DNA of 25,311 bases from NCBI GenBank assembly GCA_946482595.1, contig CAMLSD010000074.1, positions 1 to 25,311 on the forward strand, written 5' to 3'. Both the position numbers and the translations under genes were made by a program. Of the stretch, positions 14,439 to 23,326 are shown piece after piece. This DNA is from an uncultured Comamonadaceae bacterium (GTDB lineage Bacteria; Pseudomonadota; Gammaproteobacteria; Burkholderiales; Burkholderiaceae). A model generated the notes under the pieces. The model made no database searches. It was not told where the DNA came from and saw only the letters and a list, made by a program, of their open reading frames with translations. The first letter of the stretch is position 1, and each line of letters begins with the position of its first letter.

Positions 14439-15224
14439 ATGGATTCCCTGTTGCTGATCGTGCTGGTGGTGGTCGCAGCGCTTGTCGGAGCGGGGCTGGC
14501 CCACGTCCTTTTGCGCCGGCAGCGCTCCAAGGCCTTGCCACGAGAGTGGCACCTGACGCTGCGCCCGGTGTTCACTGCCCAGGAGCGGCGCATGTTTGCG
14601 CAACTGGTCGAGGCCTTTCCCCAGCACGCGGTGCTCGTCAAGCTGCCGCTGACGCGGTTCACGCAGCCCAGCGAACCGGCGCGGGTCAAGTACTGGCACG
14701 ACCTGATCGCCAGCCTGCACGTCACCTTCGCCATCTGCACTCCGGGCGGGCGCGTGATCGCCGCGATCGACATCGAAGGGCCCCGCGGCGGATCGCGGCG
14801 AGCCTCGGCCATCAAGGCCGGTGTGCTGCGCGCCTGCCGGGTGCGCTACCTGTGCTTCATGGTCGATGACCTGCCCTCGCTCGACGAGGTGCAGCGCATG
14901 GTCCTGCAGGACGCCGGTGCGGCCGCCTTGTCCGGCAGCGGCCCGGTGACCGGCCCCTCGCAGCTCGACGAAGCGCGCAGCACCCTGGCCACCACGGTCA
15001 AGCGTCGGCGCGAACAGCGCGATGCGCTGTGGCAGGACTCCAGCTTTTCGCACGACTCCTTCTTTGCGCCGGACAGTCGCCTCGAAGGCCTGGTCGAAAG
15101 CGGGTTCACCCCGCTGGCGCCGGCGCCCCCTCCCCCACCGGCCCCAACCCGTACAGCCGCACCCCCCGCGGCCACGGACATCGTGGGCCGGGTGGTCGAT
15201 CACGCCGCACCGCCTGGCCGCTGA
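14439..15224 (+). CDS. DUF2726-like membrane-anchored protein
   Basis: A 261-residue protein with an N-terminal membrane anchor (about 4-25, LLLIVLVVVAALVGAGL) followed by basic residues, so the domain probably faces the cytoplasm. Residues about 40-150 match the DUF2726 pattern: an N-terminal FTAQERRMFAQLVEAFP, then VLVKLPLTRFTQ, WHDLIASLHVTFAICTPGGRVIAAIDIEG, and a late VRYLCFMVDDLPSLDEVQ. This fold is thought to be related to restriction-endonuclease-like domains, but I cannot place catalytic residues with confidence. The last 50 residues are Pro/Ala-rich (APAPPPPPAPT) and probably disordered. The start at 14439 has a weak ribosome-binding site (GTGAGG). It lies 144 bases after the GNAT gene and 72 before the kinase gene; function unknown. 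Confidence 0.75.
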   Translation: MDSLLLIVLVVVAALVGAGLAHVLLRRQRSKALPREWHLTLRPVFTAQERRMFAQLVEAFPQHAVLVKLPLTRFTQPSEPARVKYWHDLIASLHVTFAICTPGGRVIAAIDIEGPRGGSRRASAIKAGVLRACRVRYLCFMVDDLPSLDEVQRMVLQDAGAAALSGSGPVTGPSQLDEARSTLATTVKRRREQRDALWQDSSFSHDSFFAPDSRLEGLVESGFTPLAPAPPPPPAPTRTAAPPAATDIVGRVVDHAAPPGR

Positions 15225-15296
15225 CCTGCCTGCAGTCTGCAACGCCGATGGCAGTCTCGGCCAGGGCCTGCGCCCCGACTGCGGCTACGATGCCGC

Positions 15297-16292
15297 ATGA
15301 CCGCACCTGCAGCATCTCACCCGTATGACCGCCTCACGCCCGACTGCGTGCTGGACGCCCTCGACGCCGCCGGCCTGCGCGGCGACGGGCGGCTGATCCA
15401 GCTGAATTCGTATGAGAACCGGGTGTTCCAGGTGCACCTCGAGGATGGCCAGGTGGTCGTCGCCAAGTTCTATCGGCCCGGACGCTGGTCGGTCGAGCAG
15501 ATCCTGGAGGAGCATGCCTTTGCCCGGGCCCTGGCCGATGCCGAGGTGCCGGTGGTGGCCCCCCTGCCGCTGGCATCAGGCAGAACCCTGGCCGAACACG
15601 ACGGATTCCTGCTGGCGGTGTCGCCACGCCGGGGCGGTCGTGCGCCGGAGCTGGACGATCCGCTGACGCTGGAGTGGCTCGGCCGATTCCTGGGCCGCAT
15701 CCATGCCGTCGGGGCGAAGCAGCCCTTTGTGCATCGCCCCGCGCTGGACATCACCAGCTTCGGCGAGGAACCGCGCGACTGGTTGCTGGCGCACGAGTCG
15801 GTGCCACCGGACGTCCGCCCGGCCTGGGAAGATGCGATGGCACGCGCCCTCGACGCCGTGCGCGAGGCCTTTGCTGCCGCGGGTGACGTGACCACGATCC
15901 GCGTGCACGGCGACTGCCACGTCGGCAACATCCTGTGGACCGAAGGTGGCGGCCCGCACTTCGTGGACCTGGACGATGCGCGCATGGCGCCCGCCGCACA
16001 GGATCTGTGGATGCTGCTGTCAGGCGACCGCGCCACGATGACCCGCCAGCTGAGCGACGTGCTGGCCGGGTACGAGGACTTCCGCGAGTTCGATCGCCGC
16101 GAACTGCGTCTGCTGGAACCGCTGCGCACGTTGCGCCAGATCCACTACAGCGCCTGGCTGGCCCGGCGCTGGGACGACCCGGCCTTCCCGGCCGCGTTCC
16201 CGTGGTTCGGGACGTCGGCCTACTGGTCCGAACAGGTCACGGTGTTGCGCGAGCAGGCCGACGCGATGGCGCAGGCGCCGCTGCACGTCTGA
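15297..16292 (+). CDS. srkA: SrkA/YihE-type stress response serine/threonine kinase
   Basis: A 331-residue protein kinase of the APH/choline kinase-like fold. E. coli SrkA (YihE, about 328 residues) counters stress-induced death pathways. The family signature is complete: LNSYENRVFQV (36-46) at the nucleotide-binding loop, the lysine in VVVAKFYRPGRW (53-64), the catalytic loop VHGDCHVGNIL (203-213, D206 and N211), and DLDDARMAPAAQDLWML (224-240) holding the metal-binding Asp of the DFG-equivalent. The C-terminal half contains the helical lid with IHYSAWLARRWDDPAFP. There is no good ribosome-binding site before the ATG at 15297. It is convergent with htpG, another stress gene, and they share a hairpin at 16291-16313. 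Confidence 0.93.
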   Translation: MTAPAASHPYDRLTPDCVLDALDAAGLRGDGRLIQLNSYENRVFQVHLEDGQVVVAKFYRPGRWSVEQILEEHAFARALADAEVPVVAPLPLASGRTLAEHDGFLLAVSPRRGGRAPELDDPLTLEWLGRFLGRIHAVGAKQPFVHRPALDITSFGEEPRDWLLAHESVPPDVRPAWEDAMARALDAVREAFAAAGDVTTIRVHGDCHVGNILWTEGGGPHFVDLDDARMAPAAQDLWMLLSGDRATMTRQLSDVLAGYEDFREFDRRELRLLEPLRTLRQIHYSAWLARRWDDPAFPAAFPWFGTSAYWSEQVTVLREQADAMAQAPLHV

Positions 16293-16313
16293 GCGGGCGC
16301 ACCGCGCCCGCTC
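16291..16313. terminator. Bidirectional hairpin between srkA and htpG
   Basis: GAGCGGGCGC and GCGCCCGCTC form a perfect 10-base stem with a 3-base loop. The left arm begins within the srkA stop codon (TGA 16290-16292), and the htpG stop is at 16335 on the other strand. No T-run follows on either side. Confidence 0.5.
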
Positions 16314-16334
16314 CCCGAGCTGCCGCTCAGCCGC

Positions 16335-18209
16335 TCAGTGGGTCAGCAGGCTGTTGACGCGGCGCACATAGGCCGCCGGGTCCTCGAGCTGCCCGCCCTC
16401 GGCCAGCAGGGCCTGGTCGAACAGCACCTGTGCCAGGGTGTCGAAGCGTTCACCTTCGGTGTCGGCCAGCCGGCGCACCAGCGTGTGCTCGGTGTTGATC
16501 TCCAGGATGGGCAGCGTGCGCGGCGCCTGCTGGCCGGCCTGCTTGAGCAGACGGGCCAGGTGACCGCTCATGTCGCCCTCTTCGGTCACGAGGCAGGCCG
16601 GTGAGTCGACCAGACGGGTGGTCACCCGGGTGTCCTTGGCGCGGTCCTTGAGGCTTTCGCGCAGCCGCTCGAGCAGGGGCTTGAAAGCCTCGGCGGCCTC
16701 GTCGGCCTTTTTCTTCTCTTCCTCGTCCTGCAGCTTGCCCAGGTCGACCGAGCCCTTGGCCACGCTTTGCAGCGGCTTGTCGGCAAACTCGAACAGGTAG
16801 TTGAGCATCCACTCGTCGACCCGATCGGTCATCAGCAGCACCTCGATCCCCTTCTTGCGGAAGATCTCCAGCTGCGGGCTGTTGCGGGCGGCTGCCAGGG
16901 TGTCGGCGGTAATGTAGTAGATGGCTTCCTGGCCTTCCTTCATGCGGGCGACGTAATCGTCGAGCGACACACCTTCGTCGGCATGGGTGGACGCAAAACG
17001 CAGCAGCTTGGCCAGTCGGTCGCGGTTGGTGTTGTCCTCGCCCACACCTTCCTTGAGCACGGCGCCGAACTCCTTCCAGAAGCTCGCGTATTTGTCCTTC
17101 TGGTTCTCGGCCAGGTCTTCCAGCATGGACAGCACCTTCTTGGTCGAGCCCTCGCGGATGGCCTTGACGTCGCGGCTTTCCTGCAGCAATTCGCGCGACA
17201 CGTTCAGCGGCAGGTCGGCACTGTCGATGACACCACGCACGAAGCGCAGGTAGACCGGCATCAGGGCTTCGGCGTCGTCCATGATGAACACGCGCTTGAC
17301 ATAGAGCTTCACGCCGCCGCGCTTGTCGCGGTTCCACAGGTCGAACGGGGCCTTGGCCGGGATGTAGAGGAGCTGCGTGTATTCGCTGCGGCCCTCGACC
17401 CGGTTGTGGGTGTAGGCCAGCGGCGCCTCGGTGTCGTAGGTGATCTGCTTGTAGAACTCGTGGTACTGCGCCTCATCCACGTCGGACTTGGAGCGTGTCC
17501 AGAGAGCCGCCGCCTGGTTGACGGTCTCCCATTCGTCCTTCAGCACATGCTCGCCCTTGTCCTGATCCCACTCCTCCTTGCGCATCAGGATGGGCAGGGA
17601 GATGTGGTCGGAGTACTTGCCGATGATGGACTTCAGGCGCCAGCGGCTGAGGTAGTCGCCCTCCTCTTCGCGCAGGTGCAGGATCACGTCGGTGCCGCGC
17701 TGTGCGCGGGTGATGGGCTCGACCTCGAAGTCGCCGGTGCCATCGCTGCTCCAGCGCACCCCCTGCTCGGCCGGCAGGCCGGCGCGCCGAGACTCGACGG
17801 TGATGCGGTCGGCCACGATGAAGCCGCTGTAGAAGCCCACGCCGAACTGGCCGATCAGCTGGGCGTCCTTCTGCTGGTCGCCCGAGAGCTTGTCCATGAA
17901 CTCGCGCGTGCCGCTCTTGGCGATCGTGCCCAGGTTGGCCACCGCCTCCTCGGCCGACAGGCCGATGCCGTTGTCGCTGATCGTCACGGTGCGGTTCGCC
18001 TTGTCGAAGCTCACGCGCACTTCGAGGTTGGGCTGGTCCTCGTAGAGCTGGGCATGGTTCAGCGCCTCGAAACGCAGCTTGTCGCAGGCATCCGACGCAT
18101 TGGAGATCAGCTCACGCAGGAAGATCTCCTTGTTCGAGTACAGCGAATGCGCCACAAGGTGCAGCAGTTGCTTGACTTCGGCTTGGAACGACAGGGTTTG
18201 CTTTTCCAT
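16335..18209 (-). CDS. htpG: Molecular chaperone HtpG (bacterial Hsp90)
   Basis: A 624-residue cytosolic ATP-dependent chaperone of normal length. The start ATG at 18209 ([16 protein letters not shown]) is the conserved one; the frame opens to 18284 but that would add a non-homologous Arg/Ser-rich tail. The GHKL ATPase site is intact: E33 and N37 in [16 protein letters not shown], the SDNGIGL loop, and [11 protein letters not shown] of the lid. The middle domain holds the catalytic-arginine region ([11 protein letters not shown]), and the C-terminus the dimerisation domain. A near-consensus sigma-32 promoter lies at 18281-18308, so it belongs to the heat-shock regulon. It stands alone as a single-gene unit. 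Confidence 0.98.
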   Translation of the reverse strand: MEKQTLSFQAEVKQLLHLVAHSLYSNKEIFLRELISNASDACDKLRFEALNHAQLYEDQPNLEVRVSFDKANRTVTISDNGIGLSAEEAVANLGTIAKSGTREFMDKLSGDQQKDAQLIGQFGVGFYSGFIVADRITVESRRAGLPAEQGVRWSSDGTGDFEVEPITRAQRGTDVILHLREEEGDYLSRWRLKSIIGKYSDHISLPILMRKEEWDQDKGEHVLKDEWETVNQAAALWTRSKSDVDEAQYHEFYKQITYDTEAPLAYTHNRVEGRSEYTQLLYIPAKAPFDLWNRDKRGGVKLYVKRVFIMDDAEALMPVYLRFVRGVIDSADLPLNVSRELLQESRDVKAIREGSTKKVLSMLEDLAENQKDKYASFWKEFGAVLKEGVGEDNTNRDRLAKLLRFASTHADEGVSLDDYVARMKEGQEAIYYITADTLAAARNSPQLEIFRKKGIEVLLMTDRVDEWMLNYLFEFADKPLQSVAKGSVDLGKLQDEEEKKKADEAAEAFKPLLERLRESLKDRAKDTRVTTRLVDSPACLVTEEGDMSGHLARLLKQAGQQAPRTLPILEINTEHTLVRRLADTEGERFDTLAQVLFDQALLAEGGQLEDPAAYVRRVNSLLTH

Positions 18210-18280
18210 GATGTGTTCTGTGCAGGCTGACGGTGAACGGCACGCGCGTGGACGAGTGGACGACACACGCTGCCGCGCTG

Positions 18281-18308
18281 ACATGGGGGCCGTCAGGCCG
18301 GTTTCAAG
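18281..18308 (-). promoter_or_regulatory. Sigma-32 heat-shock promoter of htpG
   Basis: Read on the minus strand: CTTGAAA (18308-18302), 13 bases, then CCCCATGT (18288-18281). This matches the sigma-32 consensus (CTTGAAA, 11-16 bases, CCCCATNT) at every position. Transcription would start near 18274, giving a leader of about 65 bases before the htpG ATG at 18209. Confidence 0.88.
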
Positions 18309-18320
18309 GGGGAAAGAACC

Positions 18321-18344
18321 GGCAGGCCCGCGACGGGGCCTGCC
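18321..18344 (-). terminator. Terminator of the amino acid ABC operon, upstream of htpG
   Basis: GGCAGGCCC (18321-18329) and GGGCCTGCC (18336-18344) form a perfect 9-base stem with a 6-base loop, 55 bases after the permease stop at 18399. On the minus strand it is followed by GGTTCTTTCC, moderately T-rich. It insulates the sigma-32 promoter that begins 13 bases further on. Confidence 0.6.
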
Positions 18345-18398
18345 ACCCCCTCCCCGCCGGGGGAAGGGGTCGATGCGCGCCTCAGCGGCCGCGCCGGG

Positions 18399-19151
18399 TC
18401 AGCGGCCGCGCAGATGCGCGGGCGCCTCGAGCTTGCGGGCCAGCAGCGACAGCACCAGCGTCATCACCAGGTACATGGCCGAGATGGCCAGGTAGGGCTC
18501 CCAGTAGCGCGAGTACGCCCCGGCCACGGTGCGGGCTGCCAGGGCCAGCTCGGCCAGGCCGATGGCGGACACCAGCGACGAGTCCTTGACCAGGGTCACG
18601 GCTTCGTTGACCAGCGGCGGCACCATGCGCCGGAACGCCTGCGGCAGGATCACGTAACGCATGCTCTGCCCGTGCGTCAGCCCCAGGCTGTAGGCCGCCT
18701 GGGTCTGGCCGGTGTGGATCGACTGGATGCCGGCCCGGAAGATTTCCGAGATGTAGGCCCCCGCGTTGAGCGTGAGGGCCAGCGCCCCGGACAGGAAGGC
18801 ACCGTAGTTCTGCCGCAACTGCGTGGCGGCCTCGCCGCTCAGCAGCAGGCCATGCTCGGGATGCACCAGCGTGGGCATCAGCGCAAAGTGCACCAGCAGG
18901 ATCTGCACGAACAGCGGCGTGCCGCGGAAGAAGGTGACGTAGGCCACCGTCAACCACTGCGCCGGCCTAATCAGCACACGCGCCCACGTCGCCTTGGGCG
19001 GCGGGGCGTTGCGCGAGGCCGTCACCAGCCCGAGCAACAGACCCAGCGCCAGCCCGCCGGCGATCGCGACGATGGTGAGCTTGATGGTCATCCACAACCC
19101 GGCGATGAACAGGGGTGTGTATCCGGAGAGGATTTCCCAGCGCAAGTCCAC
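18399..19151 (-). CDS. Polar amino acid ABC transporter permease (HisM/GlnP type)
   Basis: A 250-residue inner-membrane permease with about five to six hydrophobic segments: PLFIAGLWMTIKLTIVAIA (about 13-31), then GGLALGLLLGLV, WLTVAYVTFF, LSGALALTLNAGAYI, and a C-terminal LAISAMYLVMTLVLSLLA. The cytoplasmic EAA loop that docks the ATPase is clear (EIFRAGIQSIHTGQTQAAYSLG, then LPQAFRRMVPPLVNE). The family moves amino acids such as Glu, Gln, His or Arg; the substrate is not predictable. It lies 44 bases downstream of the receptor gene, in one operon with it. No ATPase gene follows: the next gene is htpG, after a terminator, so the ATPase must be encoded elsewhere. Confidence 0.93.
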   Translation of the reverse strand: MDLRWEILSGYTPLFIAGLWMTIKLTIVAIAGGLALGLLLGLVTASRNAPPPKATWARVLIRPAQWLTVAYVTFFRGTPLFVQILLVHFALMPTLVHPEHGLLLSGEAATQLRQNYGAFLSGALALTLNAGAYISEIFRAGIQSIHTGQTQAAYSLGLTHGQSMRYVILPQAFRRMVPPLVNEAVTLVKDSSLVSAIGLAELALAARTVAGAYSRYWEPYLAISAMYLVMTLVLSLLARKLEAPAHLRGR

Positions 19152-19195
19152 GGTGGCGTCCTAGAGTCGCAGAAATCGCACGACGTGCTGGCGCG

Positions 19196-20089
19196 TCAGT
19201 TCGACGCAGCCGACGCCGCCGGTGCAGCCGCTGCCGGCATGTCCCGCTTGGCGCCGAAGTACTTGGCGTAGATCTGGTCGTAGGTGCCGTCGGCCTTGAT
19301 GTCGGCCAGGCCCTTGTTCAGCTTCTCGAGCAGTTCGGCATTGCCCTTGCGCACGGCCAGGCCGTACTGCTCAGGCGTGAAGCTGCTGTCCGAGACGGTC
19401 TTGAACTTGGCCGTGGTGTTGTTGGCCACGTAGTTCTCGACCACACCGTTGTCGGCCACGACGGCGTCGACGCCACCAGCTTCCAGCTCCTTCAGTGCCA
19501 GCGGGGTGGACTCGAAGCGCTTGACGTTGGTGCTGTTCTTGCCCAGCAGCTTGGTCACGACCTCGTCGCCGGTGGTGCCGGTCTGCACGCCGACCTTCAG
19601 CTTCTTCAGGTCATCGAACTTGGCGACCTTGGAGTTGTCGCGCACGGCGATCAGCTGGCTGGCGTCGAAGTAGGGGTTGGAGAAGTCCATCGTCTGCTTG
19701 CGCTCTTCGGTGATCGTGATCGCCGAGACGAGGAAGTCGCGGTCGCCCTGAGCCAGCGTGTTGAAGATGCCTTCCCAGGGAGTGTTGACGAACTTCACCT
19801 CGAAGCCGGCCTTGGCCGCGATCGCGCTGACCACGTCGATGTCGAAACCGACGATCTCGCCCTTGTCGTTCTGGGACTCGAACGGCGCATAGGCCGCGTC
19901 GGTGCCGACGACGTACACCTTGGCCGGAGCCGGGGCCGGTGCCGAGGCCTCGACCGCAGGAGCGGCGGGCGGCGGAGGCGGTGGCTCAGCCTGCTTGCCG
20001 CAGGCGGCGAGCACGAGGCCGGCCATCAGCATGGCAGCGCGCTGCCACATCGGAGTGAGCGTGGATAGGCTCAGGGAAGCTTGAGTCAT
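19196..20089 (-). CDS. Lipoprotein substrate-binding protein of a polar amino acid ABC transporter
   Basis: A 297-residue receptor. The start at 20089 (MTQASLSLS) has AGAGGA nine bases upstream. The longer frame to 20167 would begin inside the pulA terminator region. Residues 20-30 hold the lipobox LVLAAC, with C30 as the lipidated residue, followed by a Pro/Ala linker (PPPPPP to APAPAK) of about 27 residues. The type II periplasmic binding fold follows: YVVGTDAAYAPFES, GEIVGFDIDVVSAIAAKAGF, LAQGDRDFLVSAITITEERK, MDFSNPYFD, VGVQTGTTGDEVV. This pattern is SBP_bac_3, for amino acids. An Ala-rich tail ends the protein. Lipid anchoring with a long proline linker is less usual than a free periplasmic receptor in Gram-negative bacteria, but is not rare. 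Confidence 0.94.
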   Translation of the reverse strand: MTQASLSLSTLTPMWQRAAMLMAGLVLAACGKQAEPPPPPPAAPAVEASAPAPAPAKVYVVGTDAAYAPFESQNDKGEIVGFDIDVVSAIAAKAGFEVKFVNTPWEGIFNTLAQGDRDFLVSAITITEERKQTMDFSNPYFDASQLIAVRDNSKVAKFDDLKKLKVGVQTGTTGDEVVTKLLGKNSTNVKRFESTPLALKELEAGGVDAVVADNGVVENYVANNTTAKFKTVSDSSFTPEQYGLAVRKGNAELLEKLNKGLADIKADGTYDQIYAKYFGAKRDMPAAAAPAASAASN

Positions 20090-20144
20090 GAAGTCGTTCC
20101 TCTTGGGAATATGACGAAACCGCCATTCTCGCCCGAAGTTGCAC

Positions 20145-20177
20145 AAAAAAAGACCGCCGGGCTGCACCGGCGGTCTT
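20145..20177 (-). terminator. Intrinsic terminator of pulA
   Basis: AAGACCGCCGG and CCGGCGGTCTT form a perfect 11-base stem around a 6-base loop (20161-20166). Read on the minus strand the stem runs straight into seven Ts (plus-strand A-run 20145-20151). It lies 45 bases after the pulA stop (20222) and just upstream of the amino acid receptor gene. Confidence 0.92.
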
Positions 20178-20221
20178 GCAAGCGGCGTGCCGAGGCAACG
20201 CCTGAGGGTTAGCCCGGATGC

Positions 20222-23200
20222 TCAGGGCTGGGCAAACACGGCAATCGTGCGGCCCGGCGCCGTGAAGGCCCCGGTCGCCGGATCAAAGGCCGCCTGGCGC
20301 ACACGGGCGTCGCTGCCGGCCTGCTGCACCGGGTGCAGCGCGGCCGTCTTGCCCACGTAGGCCGGCAGGGTGTACGACTGGGCCTGCGCATGGGCGTTGA
20401 TCAGCACGATCAGGCTCTGGTACTTGCCGTCGCCACAGGCACCGCCACCCGCCTTGCTGCCGGCAATGCGCATGACGATCAGGCCGTCCTTCTGCGCGGC
20501 TTCGTCGGGGAAGCTCACGCAGGCGGTGACGTCCTCGCCGGTGCGCAGGCGCAGCATCGTGGTGTCGCGCCGCAGGCGCAGCAGGTCCAGCACCGCATCG
20601 CGCGTGGCGGCGATGTCGGCCGCCGCCGGGCGGGCCTGGGCCGCCTGCAGATAAGGCTTCATCAGGTCCCAGCCGTCGAGGTTCTTCTCGGCCGGCGGCA
20701 GGCCCATCTCGCCGAAGTAGTTGGTCGAGGCCGTCCAGTCGATGCGGTTGAACCAGTCGCCCGAGTTGTAGCTGTCGCGATCGAACGACTTGGAGCGCAG
20801 CAGCTCGTCACCGGCATGGATGAACGGCATGCCCTGCCCCATCAGCACGGTGCCCAGCGCCACCACCTGCGCCCGGGCGCGTTCTGCGGCGGTCGTGCCG
20901 ATCGGATGCTTGTACTGGCCGATGTCGAACAGGGTTTCACCATCGTGCACGCCGGCGTAGTTCACGACTTCCTGCGGGTCGCTGGTGTAGCCGGCCTGCT
21001 GGCCGCCGTAGTCGTAGGCCGAGGCGGCCTTGCCGTTGAGCATGAAGTTGCGCACGCTGCCGGCCAGCCCCAGGCGGATCAGGTCCTGGCGGTAGCGCAG
21101 GTCGGCACGCTGGGCCTCGGTGCAGGCGCCGGCATTGAGCTCGTTGTTGTCGTAGCAGCGGCCACTCACGAAGCCCTGGTTGCGGATCATGTCCTGGCCG
21201 GAGTCGAAAGGCCCGCCGCCGCGGATGGCATCACGGATGCGGTCGCTGAACGAGCCGATGCCGGTGCCGGCCAGATTGGCCTGGCGCGCCTGGACGAACT
21301 GCCGGTCATTCTCGACCTCGCCGAAGTTCCAGGCCTCGCCGTAGTACAGCAGCTCGCGGCCGGCGGCAGCGTCGGTCTGGGTGCGCGCCTTGACCATCGC
21401 GGCCTTGGGAATGTGCCCCATGATGTCGAAGCGGAAGCCATCGACGCGGTAGTGCACCGCCCAGGTGCGCAGCGTGTCGAGCATCAGCTTTTCCATCATG
21501 CGGTACTCGGGCGCGGTGTTGTCGCAGCAGGTGCTGCGCTCGATCACGCCATCGCCGCTGAGGCGGTAGTAGTAGCCCGGCACGATGCGATCCAGGAAGT
21601 TGCCGCTGGTGTGGTTGTAGACCACGTCCATCACGACACGCAGGCCGTTGCCGTGCAGCGACTGCACCATCTCGCGGAACTCGCGCACGCGCACCGCGCC
21701 ATCTGCCGGGTTGGTGGCGTAGCTGCCTTCGGGTGCACCGTAGTGGCGCGGGTCATAACCCCAGTTGAAGCAGTCCTGGTCCTTCACGGCCGCAATCGTC
21801 GCCTGCGGCGCCTCGCTGACCGGCCCGGCGCCGGTGACCGCCGGCGACTGGCAGCCGACCTCGTCGATGGTGGCCAGGTCATAGGTGGGCAGCAGGTGCA
21901 CATGGGTCAGCCCGGCTGCTGCCAGCGACTGCAGGTGCTGCATGCCGCGCGACTGCGAGCGTGCGAAGGCGGTGTACTTGCCGCGGTCGGCGGCCGGCAC
22001 GGTGCCGTCGTTGACCGAAAAGTCGCGCACATGCAGCTCGTACAGCACGCTGTCTTCCGGTGCGGCCAGCGGGGGCACGGCATGGGTGTCCCAGCCCGCG
22101 GGCTTGAACATGGCGTGCGACAGGTCGGCCACCATGGCCGCCTGGCCATTGGCGTTGAGCGTGACGGCATAGGGGTCGGTCACGTCGTTGGTGACAACCG
22201 CCGCGTCGGCACGCGAGTACACCTGCACGCGGTAGGTGTAGTAGGCCTGGTTGGTCCAGGCCTTGTCACCGACCACACTCCACACGCCGGAGGCGGCATC
22301 CAGCACCATCGGCACGGGCGGGCCGCCCACGATGCGCAGCTCGACCGAGCGCGCCGTCGGGGCCCACAGGCGGAAGGTCGGTGTGCCGTCGGCCGCAAAG
22401 CTCGTGCCCAGCACGGCGCCGGCAGCCTGATCGGCATACAGCGCATCCAGCACGCCCTGTACCTGCAGCTGCGTGGCCGCCTGGACCTGACCGGCCGCCT
22501 CGCGCGTGATCACCAGCTGACCCTTCAGCCAGACCGGCACGTTGGCCTGCGCTGCGGCCGGCACCGTGAGTGCCTGGGCCGAGGCCAGATGCGGAAAGCG
22601 CGCCGCCAGCTCGGCCGGCAGGGCGGCGAGCGACAGCTCGACGCTGCCATCGGCCCCGGTGACCCCGGTGGTGCCGGCTGCGATACCGCCTTGCGCGGCA
22701 TGGTGCAGCCGGTACTGGCTGCCCGCCGGCGCGCCCGGCCAGACGATTGTGCCCGGTGCCAGCCACATGGCCTTGGCGCTGGCCAGGTTCAGGCCGCTGG
22801 CCGCACCGGCGCTGCTGTACACCGCACAGTCGCCCTGCTTGAGCCAGACCTCCTGGCCGCGGGTGGTGATGTCGGCCGCAAAGCTCACGCTGCGGTCGCA
22901 TTCGCCGTCCTTGTCGGCGGTGGTGGCGCCGGTGGCCTTGTTCAGCAGGAAGTCGATGCGGCCCTTGCTGGTGTCCAGCGCGATGTCGACGTACGCGCCC
23001 CAGCTGTCGGTCGATGCAAAGGCAAACCGCGGCGAGCCGGGCCAGCCGCTGGACGGTGTGGTCGGGCCGCTCCAGGAATAGACGGCCCAGTCGGTGTAGT
23101 TGTTGTCGCTGCGCTGGTAGTGCACCCGCAAGGTGGATGCCGCAACGCCGGTCGTGCCGCCACCGCCGGGCGGTGGCTCAGTCCCGCCATCGCTGCCCCC

Positions 23201-23296
23201 GCCCCCACCGCCGCACGCACTCAGCAGGGTGACCCCGGCGCCCAGCGCCAGAGCCCATGCACCGCGCTGCCAGCGCGGCCAGATCGAACCGAACAT
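20222..23296 (-). CDS. pulA: Lipid-anchored type I pullulanase (GH13, alpha-1,6-debranching)
   Basis: Hydrolyses alpha-1,6 links in pullulan and branched maltodextrins at the cell surface or in the periplasm. The start at 23296 (MFGSIW) has AGGAG eight bases upstream; the in-frame ATG at 23314 covers this site and is rejected. It has 1024 residues: a signal peptide with lipobox LLSAC (C28 lipidated), a Gly/Pro linker (about 29-50), a CBM41-like starch-binding domain (about 55-160), a second beta region (about 165-300), an N-terminal GH13 domain from about 300, the barrel (about 415-900) and a C-terminal beta domain. The pullulanase signature is FNWGYDP (510-516). GH13 regions: DVVYNHT (557-563), GFRFDIMGH with nucleophile D624, YGEAWNFGE with acid/base E654, and VHDGETLFD with D785. 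It has its own promoter and terminator; no other maltose genes are near. Confidence 0.96.
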   Translation of the reverse strand: MFGSIWPRWQRGAWALALGAGVTLLSACGGGGGGSDGGTEPPPGGGGTTGVAASTLRVHYQRSDNNYTDWAVYSWSGPTTPSSGWPGSPRFAFASTDSWGAYVDIALDTSKGRIDFLLNKATGATTADKDGECDRSVSFAADITTRGQEVWLKQGDCAVYSSAGAASGLNLASAKAMWLAPGTIVWPGAPAGSQYRLHHAAQGGIAAGTTGVTGADGSVELSLAALPAELAARFPHLASAQALTVPAAAQANVPVWLKGQLVITREAAGQVQAATQLQVQGVLDALYADQAAGAVLGTSFAADGTPTFRLWAPTARSVELRIVGGPPVPMVLDAASGVWSVVGDKAWTNQAYYTYRVQVYSRADAAVVTNDVTDPYAVTLNANGQAAMVADLSHAMFKPAGWDTHAVPPLAAPEDSVLYELHVRDFSVNDGTVPAADRGKYTAFARSQSRGMQHLQSLAAAGLTHVHLLPTYDLATIDEVGCQSPAVTGAGPVSEAPQATIAAVKDQDCFNWGYDPRHYGAPEGSYATNPADGAVRVREFREMVQSLHGNGLRVVMDVVYNHTSGNFLDRIVPGYYYRLSGDGVIERSTCCDNTAPEYRMMEKLMLDTLRTWAVHYRVDGFRFDIMGHIPKAAMVKARTQTDAAAGRELLYYGEAWNFGEVENDRQFVQARQANLAGTGIGSFSDRIRDAIRGGGPFDSGQDMIRNQGFVSGRCYDNNELNAGACTEAQRADLRYRQDLIRLGLAGSVRNFMLNGKAASAYDYGGQQAGYTSDPQEVVNYAGVHDGETLFDIGQYKHPIGTTAAERARAQVVALGTVLMGQGMPFIHAGDELLRSKSFDRDSYNSGDWFNRIDWTASTNYFGEMGLPPAEKNLDGWDLMKPYLQAAQARPAAADIAATRDAVLDLLRLRRDTTMLRLRTGEDVTACVSFPDEAAQKDGLIVMRIAGSKAGGGACGDGKYQSLIVLINAHAQAQSYTLPAYVGKTAALHPVQQAGSDARVRQAAFDPATGAFTAPGRTIAVFAQP

Positions 23297-23326
23297 GCCT
23301 GTCTCCTGTGACATGGGTTCGGGGCT

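Noticed and set aside
16767..18230. 487-codon open frame on the plus strand, antisense to htpG
   Set aside because: A frame shadow of htpG; no ribosome-binding site and no domain.
20333..23311. 992-codon open frame on the plus strand, antisense to pulA
   Set aside because: It is the mirror of the pullulanase reading frame in GC-rich DNA; its translation is low in known motifs and rich in His/Val/Gly/Arg, while the minus strand gives a complete GH13 enzyme.
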